A DNA stretch of 17,830 nt from Faecalibacterium sp. UBA1819 (GCA_002315015.1 DCEX01000032.1:98357-116186), one strand, 5' to 3'; counted from the first letter of the stretch, positions 1-8,324 are shown. Numbers and translations are program-made. Notes: a model not told the origin generated them from the letters alone.

Positions 1-324
1 TTTATCGAGCTGCGCGGCATTGGTATTATCAACGTTGCCCGCATTTTTGGTTCCGGTGCCGTCAAAATGAGCGAGAAAATCGATCTTGTGGTTGAGCTGG
101 AGCCGTGGGATAAAACAAAAAATTATAACCGCACCGGTTTGGAAACAGACACCATGGATATCTTGGGCCTCATGATTCCCAGCACAGTTATTCCCGTGAT
201 GCCGGGCAGAAACTTGGCCGTTATTTTGGAAGCGGCGGCAATGAACAACCGTCAAAAGAAAATGGGCTACAATGCCGCCAAAGAATTGCTGGCGCAGCTG
301 GGTTTGGATGCCGATATGGTTTAA
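1..324 (+). CDS. hprK: HPr kinase/phosphorylase, C-terminal part (5' end outside window)
   Basis: The frame is open from the first base and ends with TAA, giving the last 107 residues. HprK phosphorylates and dephosphorylates Ser46 of the phosphocarrier HPr in response to fructose-1,6-bisphosphate, ATP and Pi, and so drives carbon catabolite control in Firmicutes. The diagnostic HprK signature is visible at the window start ([11 protein letters not shown], residues 2-12 of the fragment), followed by the usual FGSGAV and a VELEPWD stretch. The C-terminal '[17 protein letters not shown]' region is typical of the oligomerising C-terminal helix. The next gene starts 57 nt downstream, with no terminator seen between them, so co-transcription with the PHP gene and murB is likely. 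Only the N-terminal domain and Walker A lie outside the window. Confidence 0.95.
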   Translation, partial: FIELRGIGIINVARIFGSGAVKMSEKIDLVVELEPWDKTKNYNRTGLETDTMDILGLMIPSTVIPVMPGRNLAVILEAAAMNNRQKKMGYNAAKELLAQLGLDADMV

Positions 325-381
325 AGCGTGCCAGCCCGCCGCAATCTATTTGCTGCGAATAAAAAGAAGGGATTTAACATA

Positions 382-1125
382 ATGATACATATTGCCGCAG
401 ATCTTCACACCCATACCATCGCTTCTACCCATGCGTTCAGCACGATTACGGAAATGGCGCATGAAGCGGCCCGGATAGGGCTTTATGCATTTGCTGTGAC
501 CGACCATGGCCCTCAAATGCCGGACAGCCCGCATATGTGGCACTTTACCAGCTTGCGGCGGCTGCCGCATCAGCTGGAAGGTGTTTGGACGCTGAAAGGC
601 ATCGAGGCCAATGTCTGCACGCTGGATGGCGGATTGGATGTGAGCGAAAAGGAGCTGCGGGATATGGCGCTCGACTGGGTGATTGCCTCGATTCATCCTC
701 CCACGCTGACGCCCACCTTAACGGTTGAGGAGGCGACGCACCTGTGGCTTCAGGTGGCCAAAAATCCTTATGTGGATATGATTGGCCACTGTGAAACGCC
801 GCGTTATACCTTTGATTTCGACACGGTGGTGAAGGCGTTTGCTCAAGAGGGAAAAGTGGTAGAACTGAATGCCAATTCCAGCGCGGTTCGGCCGGGCGGA
901 GAGGAAAACATGAAGCGTTTGCTGATGGCGTGCAAAAAATACGGCGCTTACATTGCGCTGAACTCAGACGCTCATTTTTCGGCTGCACTGGGTCGGGTTG
1001 ACAGCGTAATCCCCTTAGTGGAGGAAATTGGATATCCGCAGGAATTGATTGTGAATGCGGATCGCACAGTTTTGCTCAATTTTTTGCGGCAGAAAAGCAA
1101 ACCCATTGCTGCATCTATGGCGTGA
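382..1125 (+). CDS. PHP-domain phosphatase, YcdX-like
   Basis: 247 residues, close to the 245 of E. coli YcdX, a trinuclear-metal PHP phosphatase. Metal-binding motifs occur in the expected order: DLHTHTIASTHAFST near the N-terminus, TDHGP, KGIEAN, IASIHPP, IGHCETPRY, ELNANS and NSDAHF near the C-terminus. I placed the start at ATG 382 because an AAGAAGGG ribosome binding site lies about 12 nt upstream and the protein then begins MIHIAADLHTHT, as in the family. An in-frame GTG at 328 would add 18 non-conserved residues just after the hprK stop. The substrate is not known from sequence. In clostridia this gene commonly sits between hprK and murB, as here, but its link to HPr signalling or wall synthesis is only positional. 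Confidence 0.9.
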   Translation: MIHIAADLHTHTIASTHAFSTITEMAHEAARIGLYAFAVTDHGPQMPDSPHMWHFTSLRRLPHQLEGVWTLKGIEANVCTLDGGLDVSEKELRDMALDWVIASIHPPTLTPTLTVEEATHLWLQVAKNPYVDMIGHCETPRYTFDFDTVVKAFAQEGKVVELNANSSAVRPGGEENMKRLLMACKKYGAYIALNSDAHFSAALGRVDSVIPLVEEIGYPQELIVNADRTVLLNFLRQKSKPIAASMA

Positions 1126-1182
1126 CATGTGCCATCGTGTATGCAGTGGGAAAATCAAGCAGAATAACGGAGAAACATACTT

Positions 1183-2088
1183 ATGAATCCATGCGAACAA
1201 GTTTATCAGGCCATGGCTGAACAGGGAATCAAAGCATCCTTGCAGGAGCCTCTGAGCCGATGGACAACGTTTCAAATCGGCGGCCCGGCGGCACTGTTCT
1301 GTGTGCCGAATTCGTCAGAACAGCTGGTGCAGGCCGCAGCGCTTTGCCGCGAAGCCGGCTTGCGTATTTATTGGCTGGGAAAAGGCTCAAACGTCCTTTT
1401 TTCCGACGAAGGCTTTGACGGCGCAGTCATTTTGGTGTCGGAGGGCATCGGTGAAGTACACGCCGAAGGAAATGTGCTCCATGCAGGCGCAGGCGCGTCG
1501 ATGGAGCGTGTGTGCTTGTGTGCGCTGGACCACGGTTTGACCGGGTTGGAATTTGCCTATGGAATTCCCGGCAGTGTGGGCGGGGCTGTTTACATGAACG
1601 CGGGTGCATACGGCGGAGAAATCAAAGATGTTTTAAAATGCGCTTCCTTTTTGGATGAGCATGGCGAAGTGAAAACGCTGCCCGCGTCCGAGCTTGCCCT
1701 GGGGTATCGCACTTCTATTTTTGAGACGCATCCTTGGTGCATTTTGTCAGCGGAGTTTGCACTTGCACCGGGCAATAAAAAAGCGATTGTGGCACAAATG
1801 GAAACGCTGGCGCAAAAGCGGCAGGAAAAGCAGCCGCTGGAAATGCCCAGTGCAGGAAGCACCTTTAAAAGGCCGCAGGGTGCGTTTGCGGGCGCATTGA
1901 TTGAGCAGTGCGGCCTGCGCGGCTTTGCCGTTGGCGGTGCGGCCATCAGCCAAAAGCATTGCGGCTTTGTGGTCAATACCGGCGGTGCAACCTGTCAAGA
2001 TGTTGTAAATTTGACCGACCGTGTGATTGAAATTGTCAAAAAACAAACGGGTTATACGTTAGAACGTGAAATCCGAGTAGTAAAATAA
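1183..2088 (+). CDS. murB: UDP-N-acetylenolpyruvoylglucosamine reductase (MurB)
   Basis: 301 residues. MurB is the cytoplasmic flavoenzyme that uses NADPH to reduce UDP-GlcNAc-enolpyruvate to UDP-MurNAc, the second committed step of peptidoglycan precursor synthesis. FAD-binding motifs are clear: FQIGGPAALF near residue 30, GKGSNVLFSDEGFDG near residue 66, and GLEFAYGIPGSVGGAVYMNAGAYGGE. The active-site YRTSIF (Arg176) and the catalytic serine motif GSTFKRP (Ser226) are present, and the C-terminal LEREIRVV carries the expected glutamate. The lack of the extra loop and domain found in enterobacterial MurB makes it a type II enzyme, as in Firmicutes. An ACGGAG sequence upstream supports the ATG. 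It is followed 44 nt later by rapZ in the same direction. Confidence 0.97.
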   Translation: MNPCEQVYQAMAEQGIKASLQEPLSRWTTFQIGGPAALFCVPNSSEQLVQAAALCREAGLRIYWLGKGSNVLFSDEGFDGAVILVSEGIGEVHAEGNVLHAGAGASMERVCLCALDHGLTGLEFAYGIPGSVGGAVYMNAGAYGGEIKDVLKCASFLDEHGEVKTLPASELALGYRTSIFETHPWCILSAEFALAPGNKKAIVAQMETLAQKRQEKQPLEMPSAGSTFKRPQGAFAGALIEQCGLRGFAVGGAAISQKHCGFVVNTGGATCQDVVNLTDRVIEIVKKQTGYTLEREIRVVK

Positions 2089-2132
2089 TCAAACGCTCGG
2101 GCACTTTGGCGCAGTGGGAGAGGGAAGTAAAA

Positions 2133-3008
2133 ATGGGGAAAACAAAGCTTTTGATTGTCACAGGGCTTTCCGGTGCAGGCAAATCGTTGGCGGTGAATGC
2201 GCTGGAGGATATCGGCTTTTACTGCATGGACAATATTCCGGCAGAGCTTTTGGGAAAGCTGATGGAATTTGCATTGCAGGGCGGAAAGCGCCCTGCGGCA
2301 AAATTGGCCGTTGTGCTGGACAGCCGCGGCGTTACTTCGGCACAAGAAATGCAGAATGCGCTGCGTGAATTGGAACGCTTGGAAATTGAGTGCCGTATTT
2401 TGTTTTTAGACGCCAATCAAGAGGTGTTGGAGCGCCGTTATAAAGAAACCCGGCGGCGTCATCCGCTTTGTATGCTGAAAGGCTGCTCTTTAGAGGAGGC
2501 TTTGCAGGAGGAACGCCGTATGCTGGCGCCGATGTATGAAGCGGCCAGCTACCGCATTGACACCACTTTGCTGACCACTGCACAGCTCAAGGAGCGTGTG
2601 ATTGGCCTGTTTGAAGCAAAAAGTTCCGATGCCATGGTGCTTACGGTGATGTCGTTTGGGTTTAAGTACGGAATGCCCCGAGAAGCCGACGTGATGTTTG
2701 ACGTCCGCTGTCTGCCGAACCCTTACTATGTACCGGAACTAAAGGGGAAAACCGGGTTGGAATCTGTGGTGTCGGATTATGTTTTACAATTTGATGTGGC
2801 GAAGGGGCTGCTGGAGCGCTTAAAGGATTTGCTTGCCTATTCGCTGCCCTTATATGTCAAGGAAGGAAAAAGTCAGCTCACCGTGGCAATCGGCTGTACC
2901 GGCGGCAAGCACCGCTCAGTCACCTTTGCCAAAGAAATTGCACAATATCTTCAGGAGTGCGGATACCGGGTGCAGGTTCAGCACCGCGATATCCAAAAGC
3001 ATACATAA
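2133..3008 (+). CDS. rapZ: RapZ/YvcJ family nucleotide-binding protein
   Basis: 291 residues, the usual RapZ length. The N-terminal P-loop is GLSGAGKS (residues 11-18), followed by DNIPAELL, LDSRG and RRRHPL. The C-terminal half carries the family hallmarks SFGFKYGMPREADVMFDVR, LPNPYYVPELKGKTG and the CTGGKHRS motif. In E. coli RapZ binds the GlmZ sRNA to control glucosamine-6-phosphate synthesis; in Bacillus YvcJ is an ATP/GTPase linked to competence, and its molecular role is less clear. The start is ATG 2133, with GGGAGAGGGAAG directly upstream; a TTG nine codons earlier lacks such a site. The stop codon TAA shares one base with the ATG of whiA. The CofD-like gene yvcK, which often lies between rapZ and whiA, is missing here. 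Confidence 0.95.
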   Translation: MGKTKLLIVTGLSGAGKSLAVNALEDIGFYCMDNIPAELLGKLMEFALQGGKRPAAKLAVVLDSRGVTSAQEMQNALRELERLEIECRILFLDANQEVLERRYKETRRRHPLCMLKGCSLEEALQEERRMLAPMYEAASYRIDTTLLTTAQLKERVIGLFEAKSSDAMVLTVMSFGFKYGMPREADVMFDVRCLPNPYYVPELKGKTGLESVVSDYVLQFDVAKGLLERLKDLLAYSLPLYVKEGKSQLTVAIGCTGGKHRSVTFAKEIAQYLQECGYRVQVQHRDIQKHT

Positions 3009-3943
3009 TGGAAGAAAAAACTTCAATTAGTTTTTCTCAAGCGGTAAAAAAGGAAATTTTATCAGCGGACAACAGTGCCCCTTGCTGCGCACATGCCGCC
3101 GCCTACGGTATGGCGTGTTTCGCCCGAACCTTTGACGAAACCGGCCTTGTTTTGCACACGGAAACCACAGCGGTGGCACAGCTGGCCAAAAAGCTGTTTG
3201 CAGAGCTGGGTATTTCGAGCAAAATTTATGTGCGCGGCACGCAGGAAGCACGCATCTATGAATTTGCGGTGAAAGAACCGCCGCAAATTGAACGGATGCT
3301 CGAGGTGTTTGGCCATGCGCAGAAAATGCCGTCTTTGAGAATTAACAGTAAAAATTTTGTTTGTGAACACTGCGTCGGAAGCTTTACTGCCGGCGCTTTT
3401 TTGGCCTGCGGCACCATGACAAACCCGCAGAAAGAATACAATTTGGAATTTGTCAGCAGCCGCTATCACTTAATTCAGGATTTTAGCGCATTGCTGAAAG
3501 GGCGGGGATTTTCGCCTAAGCATACGCTGCGAAAAGGCAATCACATCCTTTATTTTAAGGCCAGTGAGCAAATTGAGGACATGCTGACGTATATGGGCGC
3601 GTCCGGCGCGGCGCTGGAAATCATGAACCTGAAAGTGTTTAAGGATTTTCGCAACAAGGCCAACCGCATTACGAATTGCGAAACAGCGAACATTGATAAA
3701 ACCGTTCAGGCCAGTGGTGCAACACTGGAGGCCATTCAATATCTGCGCGAGCATGACGCGCTGGAAGGTCTGCCGCAAGGGCTGCAAGAGGCCGCACGGC
3801 TGCGAACGGAATTTCCAGATTTGTCTCTCAAGGAGCTGGCTGAAAAATTTACGCCGCCGCTCAGTAAATCCGGCATTTCTCACCGCATGAAAAAGCTGGA
3901 GCAAGCGGCAAAAAATCTAAAAGAAAGGAACGAAAATGGCTGA
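3008..3943 (+). CDS. whiA: DNA-binding protein WhiA
   Basis: 311 residues, against about 316 in Bacillus. WhiA combines a degenerate LAGLIDADG homing-endonuclease-like fold (roughly residues 10-200) with a C-terminal helix-turn-helix. It is a sporulation regulator in Streptomyces and affects division and chromosome segregation in Bacillus. The N-terminal SFSQAVKKEIL, the central NCETANIDKT(V) and the C-terminal SKSGISHRMKKLEQ segments match the family. The start is ATG 3008 in TAATG, overlapping the rapZ stop; no good Shine-Dalgarno precedes it, so translation is probably coupled to rapZ. An upstream frame extension to 2957 lies inside rapZ and is not needed. Its 3' end overlaps dnaE by 8 nt. 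Confidence 0.95.
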   Translation: MEEKTSISFSQAVKKEILSADNSAPCCAHAAAYGMACFARTFDETGLVLHTETTAVAQLAKKLFAELGISSKIYVRGTQEARIYEFAVKEPPQIERMLEVFGHAQKMPSLRINSKNFVCEHCVGSFTAGAFLACGTMTNPQKEYNLEFVSSRYHLIQDFSALLKGRGFSPKHTLRKGNHILYFKASEQIEDMLTYMGASGAALEIMNLKVFKDFRNKANRITNCETANIDKTVQASGATLEAIQYLREHDALEGLPQGLQEAARLRTEFPDLSLKELAEKFTPPLSKSGISHRMKKLEQAAKNLKERNENG

Positions 3944-5588
3944 ACGACAATTTACCCATTTGCATCTGCATACAGAGTACAGCCTATTGGATGGTGCATG
4001 CCGCATCAATCGCCTGATGGAGCGTGTGAAGGAGCTGGGGCAAACCTCGGTTGCCATTACTGACCACGGCGTGATGTACGGTGTCGTTGATTTTTACAAA
4101 GCGGCAAAAAAAGCGGGGATTCACCCGATTATCGGCTGTGAAGTTTATGTTGCTACGCGCACTCGCTTTGATAAAGTAAACCGTATGGACGGCTCGTACC
4201 ACTTGGTACTGCTCTGTGAAAACGAAACAGGCTACCGCAATTTAATCAAGCTGGTATCTGCGGGTTTTACAGAGGGCTTCTATTCCAAGCCGCGCATTGA
4301 TAAGGAGCTGCTTGAACAGCATCACGAGGGTTTGATTGCGCTTTCGGCTTGTCTCGCGGGCGAAATTCCGCGGGCGCTGGCGAATGGCGATTTTGAAGCA
4401 GCGCGCGAAAAGGCTCTGTATTACCAAAATTTGTTCGGAAAAGACCGCTTTTATCTCGAAATTCAAGACCATGGGCTGGAAGAACAAAAGCTTGTGCTGC
4501 CCATGATTGTGCGCCTTTCCCGTGAAACGGGCATCCCGCTGGTGGCAACCAATGACGCGCATTACCTCACCAAGCAGGACGCAAAAATGCAGCGTGTACT
4601 GATTTGCATTCAGACGAATAAAAGTGTGTATGACGATGATGTGCTGGAGTTTGGAACGGAGGAGTTCTATGTCAAAAGCACGGATGAGATGTATGAGCTG
4701 TTTTCTGCGTGGCCGGATGCTTGTGAAAATACCAATAAAATCGCGCAAATGTGCCAGTTTGACTTTGAATTTGGCGTAACAAAGCTGCCCAGCTTTGAAG
4801 TGCCGGACGGCATGGATAATCGACAGTATTTTGAAAAGCTGTGCCGGGAAGGGCTGGAGCGCCACTACAAAGACGCAATCACCCCCGAAATTGAAAAACG
4901 GCTGGCCTACGAAATTGATGTCATCGGCCGCATGGGTTTTATCAACTACTATCTGATTGTGTGGGATTTTATCCGCTATGCGAAAAGCAAAGGCATCCCG
5001 GTAGGGCCGGGGCGTGGTTCTGGCGCGGGAAGCCTCGCGGCCTACTGCATCGGCATTACCAATATCGACCCGATGAAATATCAGCTGCTGTTTGAACGCT
5101 TTTTGAACCCGGAACGTGTTTCCATGCCCGATTTTGACGTGGACTTTTGCTATGAGCGCCGCCAAGAAGTGATTGACTACGTTATTGAAAAATACGGGGC
5201 CGACCATGTGGCGCAGATTGTCACGTTTGGAACAATGGCGGCACGCGGTGCTATCCGCGATGTGGGACGTGTGCTGGGAATTCCGTACCAAACGGTAGAT
5301 GAAGTGGCGAAGATGGTTCCAATGGAGCTGAAAATGACCTTGGAAAAGGCGTTGGCGGCGTCTAAGGAGCTGAAAGCCCGCTGCGACAATGACCCCCAAA
5401 TACGCGAATTGATTGAAACGGCGCAAAAAATTGAGGGAATGCCGCGTCATGCCTCCACCCACGCGGCTGGCGTTGTGATTACTCCCCGGGAAATTAGTGA
5501 TTATGTGCCGCTTGCAACGAATGACGGCAACCCCGTTACACAATTTCCCATGACAACCATTGAAGAACTGGGTCTTTTAAAGATGGAT
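3936..5588 (+). CDS. dnaE: DNA polymerase III alpha subunit, exon 1 (residues 1-551)
   Basis: First part of a dnaE split by a group II intron. The N-terminal PHP domain begins HLHLHTEYSLLDGA, with ITDHGVMYG after it. The palm carries GPGRGSGAGSLAAYC and PDFDVDF, whose Asp401 and Asp403 correspond to catalytic E. coli D401 and D403. The exon ends with LLKMD, where Asp551 is the equivalent of the third catalytic aspartate (E. coli D555). In the unspliced reading the frame runs 29 codons into the intron and stops at 5678, giving a 580-residue product without fingers, beta-binding or OB domains. A GAAAGGA site 7 nt upstream of ATG 3936 supports the start, which overlaps whiA by 8 nt. Joined to 6391-8226 the protein is 1162 residues, the normal DnaE length. 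Confidence 0.95.
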
Positions 5589-6390
5589 GTGCGAATTGTT
5601 CGCCGGCGAAACACTTTGGAAACAAAAACAAGCCGGCGGAGCCGCCCGTGCCCTTCTGCGGCACGATGGTGCGCTTAACTGTTTGTTTGATAAGAGCGGT
5701 GAAACCCCGCTTGCGGGGCAAATGTCGATGCCCCACCCCTTAATCTCCGACCTGCCTGCCCCGGCTTAAAACGGGCGGGTAGGAAGCTCGGTAAAGTCGG
5801 CGCACAGCGCCGGAGGTCCTGAGAAACACGGTATGCCTACTCACCAGGAACCGCCGTAGGAAACACCTGTAAAGGCACAAAATGCCGCTGATTGATTCAG
5901 CTTCGCTGCAAGGGTTGGTCCATTGCCCGAGCGGCGCCCGAAAAAGCTTTGGGCGTTCTGCTTCCTTCGACAGTGGAAAAAAGAACGTTTTACAGGGAAA
6001 AGGCGGAGGCTGTCCCGTGATAATAAAAGGATAGAACAAACGGAACAATTGAAGCCCAAACAAAGTGAGAAAGCGTTTAAGCGCAGGCTTTGAACAGGCA
6101 GGAAATGGCCTGTGAATTTGGGTGGCAGCAGCCCGTAGTACCAAAGATGCTTTTGAAAGAAAGCGGAGGGAAGGGGCATAGTCGTAAACGCGGCACCTGC
6201 ATACAGGCGTGGAGAGCAGAACCTATGCTCCCTTGGCCGGTGTGCATGTGCAGTGAGGCGGTTTGCGATGGAACGCCGTGTGCGGTGAAAGCCGCATGCA
6301 CGGTGTGAAGGAGGGGAAAAAAAGCGCTGACCGAATGACGGTTTCAAGGAAAAGACTGTCATGTCGAAGATGCTTTTGACCTATTCCTAT
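5589..6390 (+). mobile_element. ORF-less group II intron inserted in dnaE
   Basis: 802 nt, in the sense orientation, between codons 551 and 552 of dnaE. The 5' end is GTGCG and the 3' end is CCTAT, matching the GUGYG...AY rule. Excision fuses AAG ATG GAT to TTT CTC GGC and restores conserved DnaE sequence exactly, fixing both boundaries. Domain V is a textbook 34-nt hairpin at 6273-6306. Domain VI forms below a bulged A at 6383: G6310-G6313 pair with T6384-C6387 and G6314-G6316 with C6380-T6382, placing the branch site 7 nt before the splice site. A candidate EBS1 (GTCCAT, 5918-5923) in an 11-nt loop pairs with IBS1 (ATGGAT, 5583-5588), and a candidate EBS2 (TAAAGG, 5870-5875) pairs with IBS2 (CTTTTA, 5574-5579). 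No reverse transcriptase/maturase is encoded, so splicing must be autonomous or aided in trans. The subclass is not resolved. Confidence 0.93.
6273..6306 (+). ncRNA. Group II intron domain V (catalytic hairpin)
   Basis: Lower stem ACGCCGTG/CACGGTGT (8 bp, one G-T wobble), a 2-nt bulge TG, upper stem TGCGGT/GCCGCA, and a GAAA tetraloop, 34 nt in total. This is the canonical domain V layout. The catalytic triad position reads CGC rather than the more common AGC. CGC is known from group IIC introns such as the Oceanobacillus one, although the apparent EBS2 is not a IIC trait. Confidence 0.93.
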
Positions 6391-8226
6391 TTTCTCGGCC
6401 TGCGAACCCTAACGGTCATTCGTGACGCCGAAGTAATGATCCAGAAGCAGCATCCCGATTTTTCGATGGATGCAATTTCCTACGAGGACAGCGCGGTATT
6501 TGACATGCTTAACCGCGGGGAAACGCAAGGCGTTTTCCAAATGGAGTCGGCGGGCATGACACAGGCATTTGTCAATCTGCGCGGACGCAGTGTGGAGGAT
6601 ATTATCGCCATTATTTCCCTGTATCGTCCGGGCCCGATGGAGTCGATTCCCACTTATATTGCCAACCGCCATCACCCCGATCAGGTGAAATACAAAATAC
6701 CGCAGCTTGAGCATATTTTGAATGTGACGAACGGCTGTATCGTTTACCAGGAGCAGGTTATGCAAATCTGCCGCGATTTGGCGGGCTTTTCTTATGGACA
6801 AGCCGACTTGGTGCGCCGTGCGATGTCCAAGAAAAAACATGAAGTGATGGAGCAGGAACGCCAGCACTTTATCTTTGGCAGTACCGAGCCTGGTCGTGAG
6901 TGTCCGGGGTGCTTTGCAAACGGAATTCCGCGCGAAGCCGCCGAGCAAATCTATGATGAAATGCTCAGCTTTGCGTCGTATGCGTTCAACAAGGCACACG
7001 CTGCGGCGTATGCCGTGGTGGCGTATCAAACGGCTTACTTAAAGTGCCATTACCCGAAAGAGTTTATGGCGGCTCTCTTAACCAGCGTGCTGGACAATAC
7101 CAGCAAGATTATCGAGTACACAGGCGAATGCCACCGCATGGGAATTGGCTTGTTGGCACCTGATATTAACGAGAGTGAGCTGGGCTTCACAGTGCAGGGG
7201 GACAAAATTCGTTTTGGCCTTCTGGCGCTGAAAAATGTGGGCCGCGCGCTGATTGAAGCGGTTATCGAGGAGAGAAAAACGGGCGGAAAGTATAAAAATT
7301 TGTATAATTTCTGCAAGCGGACACACGGCATGGAAATGAACCGCCGCGCACTCGAAAGCATGATTAAGTCGGGCGCATTTGACTGCATTGAAGCCAAACG
7401 GCGCGCGATGATGCAAGCGCTGGAGCATATTTTAAAAAGTGTGGAAGCCGACGCCAAAAAGAACTTGGACGGCCAGCTGGATCTCTTTGCGGCCTTTTCT
7501 CAAACACAGGCCGAGGAAGAAACCTCGTTTGAAGATTATCAAATTCCCGATTGCACGGAATATCCCGCAGAGGTGCTGCTCCAGCAGGAAAAAGAGGTAA
7601 GCGGCCTGTATCTTTCCGGCCATCCGCTCGACCGTTATCGCGATACGATGGCACAAATGCGTTCCACGCCGATTGCCATGCTGAACGCCGAGGATGCCCA
7701 TGAGTATGACAATCAAGAGGTAACGCTGTTTTGTACCATTGTCAAAATGAAAACAATGAGCACACGCTCCGGCGGAACCATGGCATTTTTGACTGTGGAA
7801 GATTTGACGGGAAGCATGGAGGTGCTGGTATTTTCCGGCGTTCTCCAGCGGTTTGGCGAGTGTGTGCGCGACAATGCCGTTGCCATTATCAAAGGTCGCT
7901 TTTCGTTCCGCGAAAATGAAGGCGGCAAGGTAGTGGCCGAACAGATTTTCGATGCCGACCAGTATTTACAGACACAGGGGAAAGACGAAGGCGACAAAAA
8001 TCCAAAAAATAAGTTATGGCTGAAACTTCCGTCCATGAAAAGTGAAATTTTTGACGATGTGCGAAATCTATTGAGTATCTTTGAGGGCGACATGCCGGTT
8101 TACTTTTATTTTGAGGATACAGGCAAAAAAGGCTGTGCTCCACGGAACATGTGGTGTGTTCCAAACGAAATTTTGTACAGTGAGCTGGAAAGAGTGCTGG
8201 GAAAAGGCAATGTAATTGTGCAATAA
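6391..8226 (+). CDS. dnaE: DNA polymerase III alpha subunit, exon 2 (residues 552-1162)
   Basis: Second part of dnaE, 611 residues after splicing, beginning FLGLRTLTVI. The fingers region shows GVFQMESAGM, SLYRPGPM, VYQEQVMQICRDLAG and SFASYAFNKAHAAAYAVVAY. It is followed by a helix-hairpin-helix region, a linker with a likely beta-clamp-binding stretch near DGQLDLFAAF, and a C-terminal OB fold (TIVKMKTMSTRSGGTMAFLTVEDLTG). An ATG at 6361 inside intron domain VI is in frame and would add ten intron-encoded residues. It has no convincing ribosome binding site and is probably not used. No terminator is seen after the stop; pfkA has its own promoter 17 nt downstream. In Firmicutes DnaE usually works beside PolC; whether PolC exists here cannot be seen. 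Confidence 0.95.
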   Translation, partial: FLGLRTLTVIRDAEVMIQKQHPDFSMDAISYEDSAVFDMLNRGETQGVFQMESAGMTQAFVNLRGRSVEDIIAIISLYRPGPMESIPTYIANRHHPDQVKYKIPQLEHILNVTNGCIVYQEQVMQICRDLAGFSYGQADLVRRAMSKKKHEVMEQERQHFIFGSTEPGRECPGCFANGIPREAAEQIYDEMLSFASYAFNKAHAAAYAVVAYQTAYLKCHYPKEFMAALLTSVLDNTSKIIEYTGECHRMGIGLLAPDINESELGFTVQGDKIRFGLLALKNVGRALIEAVIEERKTGGKYKNLYNFCKRTHGMEMNRRALESMIKSGAFDCIEAKRRAMMQALEHILKSVEADAKKNLDGQLDLFAAFSQTQAEEETSFEDYQIPDCTEYPAEVLLQQEKEVSGLYLSGHPLDRYRDTMAQMRSTPIAMLNAEDAHEYDNQEVTLFCTIVKMKTMSTRSGGTMAFLTVEDLTGSMEVLVFSGVLQRFGECVRDNAVAIIKGRFSFRENEGGKVVAEQIFDADQYLQTQGKDEGDKNPKNKLWLKLPSMKSEIFDDVRNLLSIFEGDMPVYFYFEDTGKKGCAPRNMWCVPNEILYSELERVLGKGNVIVQ

Positions 8227-8242
8227 TTCTTTGCAATTGGGC

Positions 8243-8271
8243 TTGAATTTTATGCAACAAAACTTTATAAT
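8243..8271 (+). promoter_or_regulatory. Sigma-A type promoter of pfkA
   Basis: TTGAAT (8243-8248), a 17-nt spacer and a perfect TATAAT (8266-8271), followed by about 50 nt of leader before the GGAGGA ribosome binding site of pfkA. It lets pfkA be transcribed independently of the intron-bearing dnaE. Confidence 0.8.
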
Positions 8272-8324
8272 AGAATCATGTTTGATGCTTTCATTGATGC
8301 ACGCGACAAGGAGGACAAAACAAT

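Noticed and set aside
4242..5543. 433-codon minus-strand ORF opposite dnaE
   Set aside because: It mirrors strongly conserved dnaE coding sequence, has no recognisable domain and no ribosome binding site.
5740..6362. Long minus-strand ORFs within the intron
   Set aside because: Their translations are low-complexity and show no reverse transcriptase, maturase or endonuclease motif; they are reverse-strand shadows of structured RNA.
5589..6390. Intein in DnaE
   Set aside because: The inserted segment is not an open frame: it stops after 29 codons, and it carries ribozyme structure rather than protein-splicing motifs.
3936..8226. dnaE as a pseudogene or as two independently functioning polymerase fragments
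   Set aside because: The interruption has exact group II intron boundaries and core structure and restores the conserved protein perfectly; the internal ATG at 6361 lies in domain VI and has no ribosome binding site.
8272..8320. CcpA cre site in the pfkA leader
   Set aside because: The best match (reverse strand around TGAAAGCATCA) has several mismatches to the consensus, including in the core CG.
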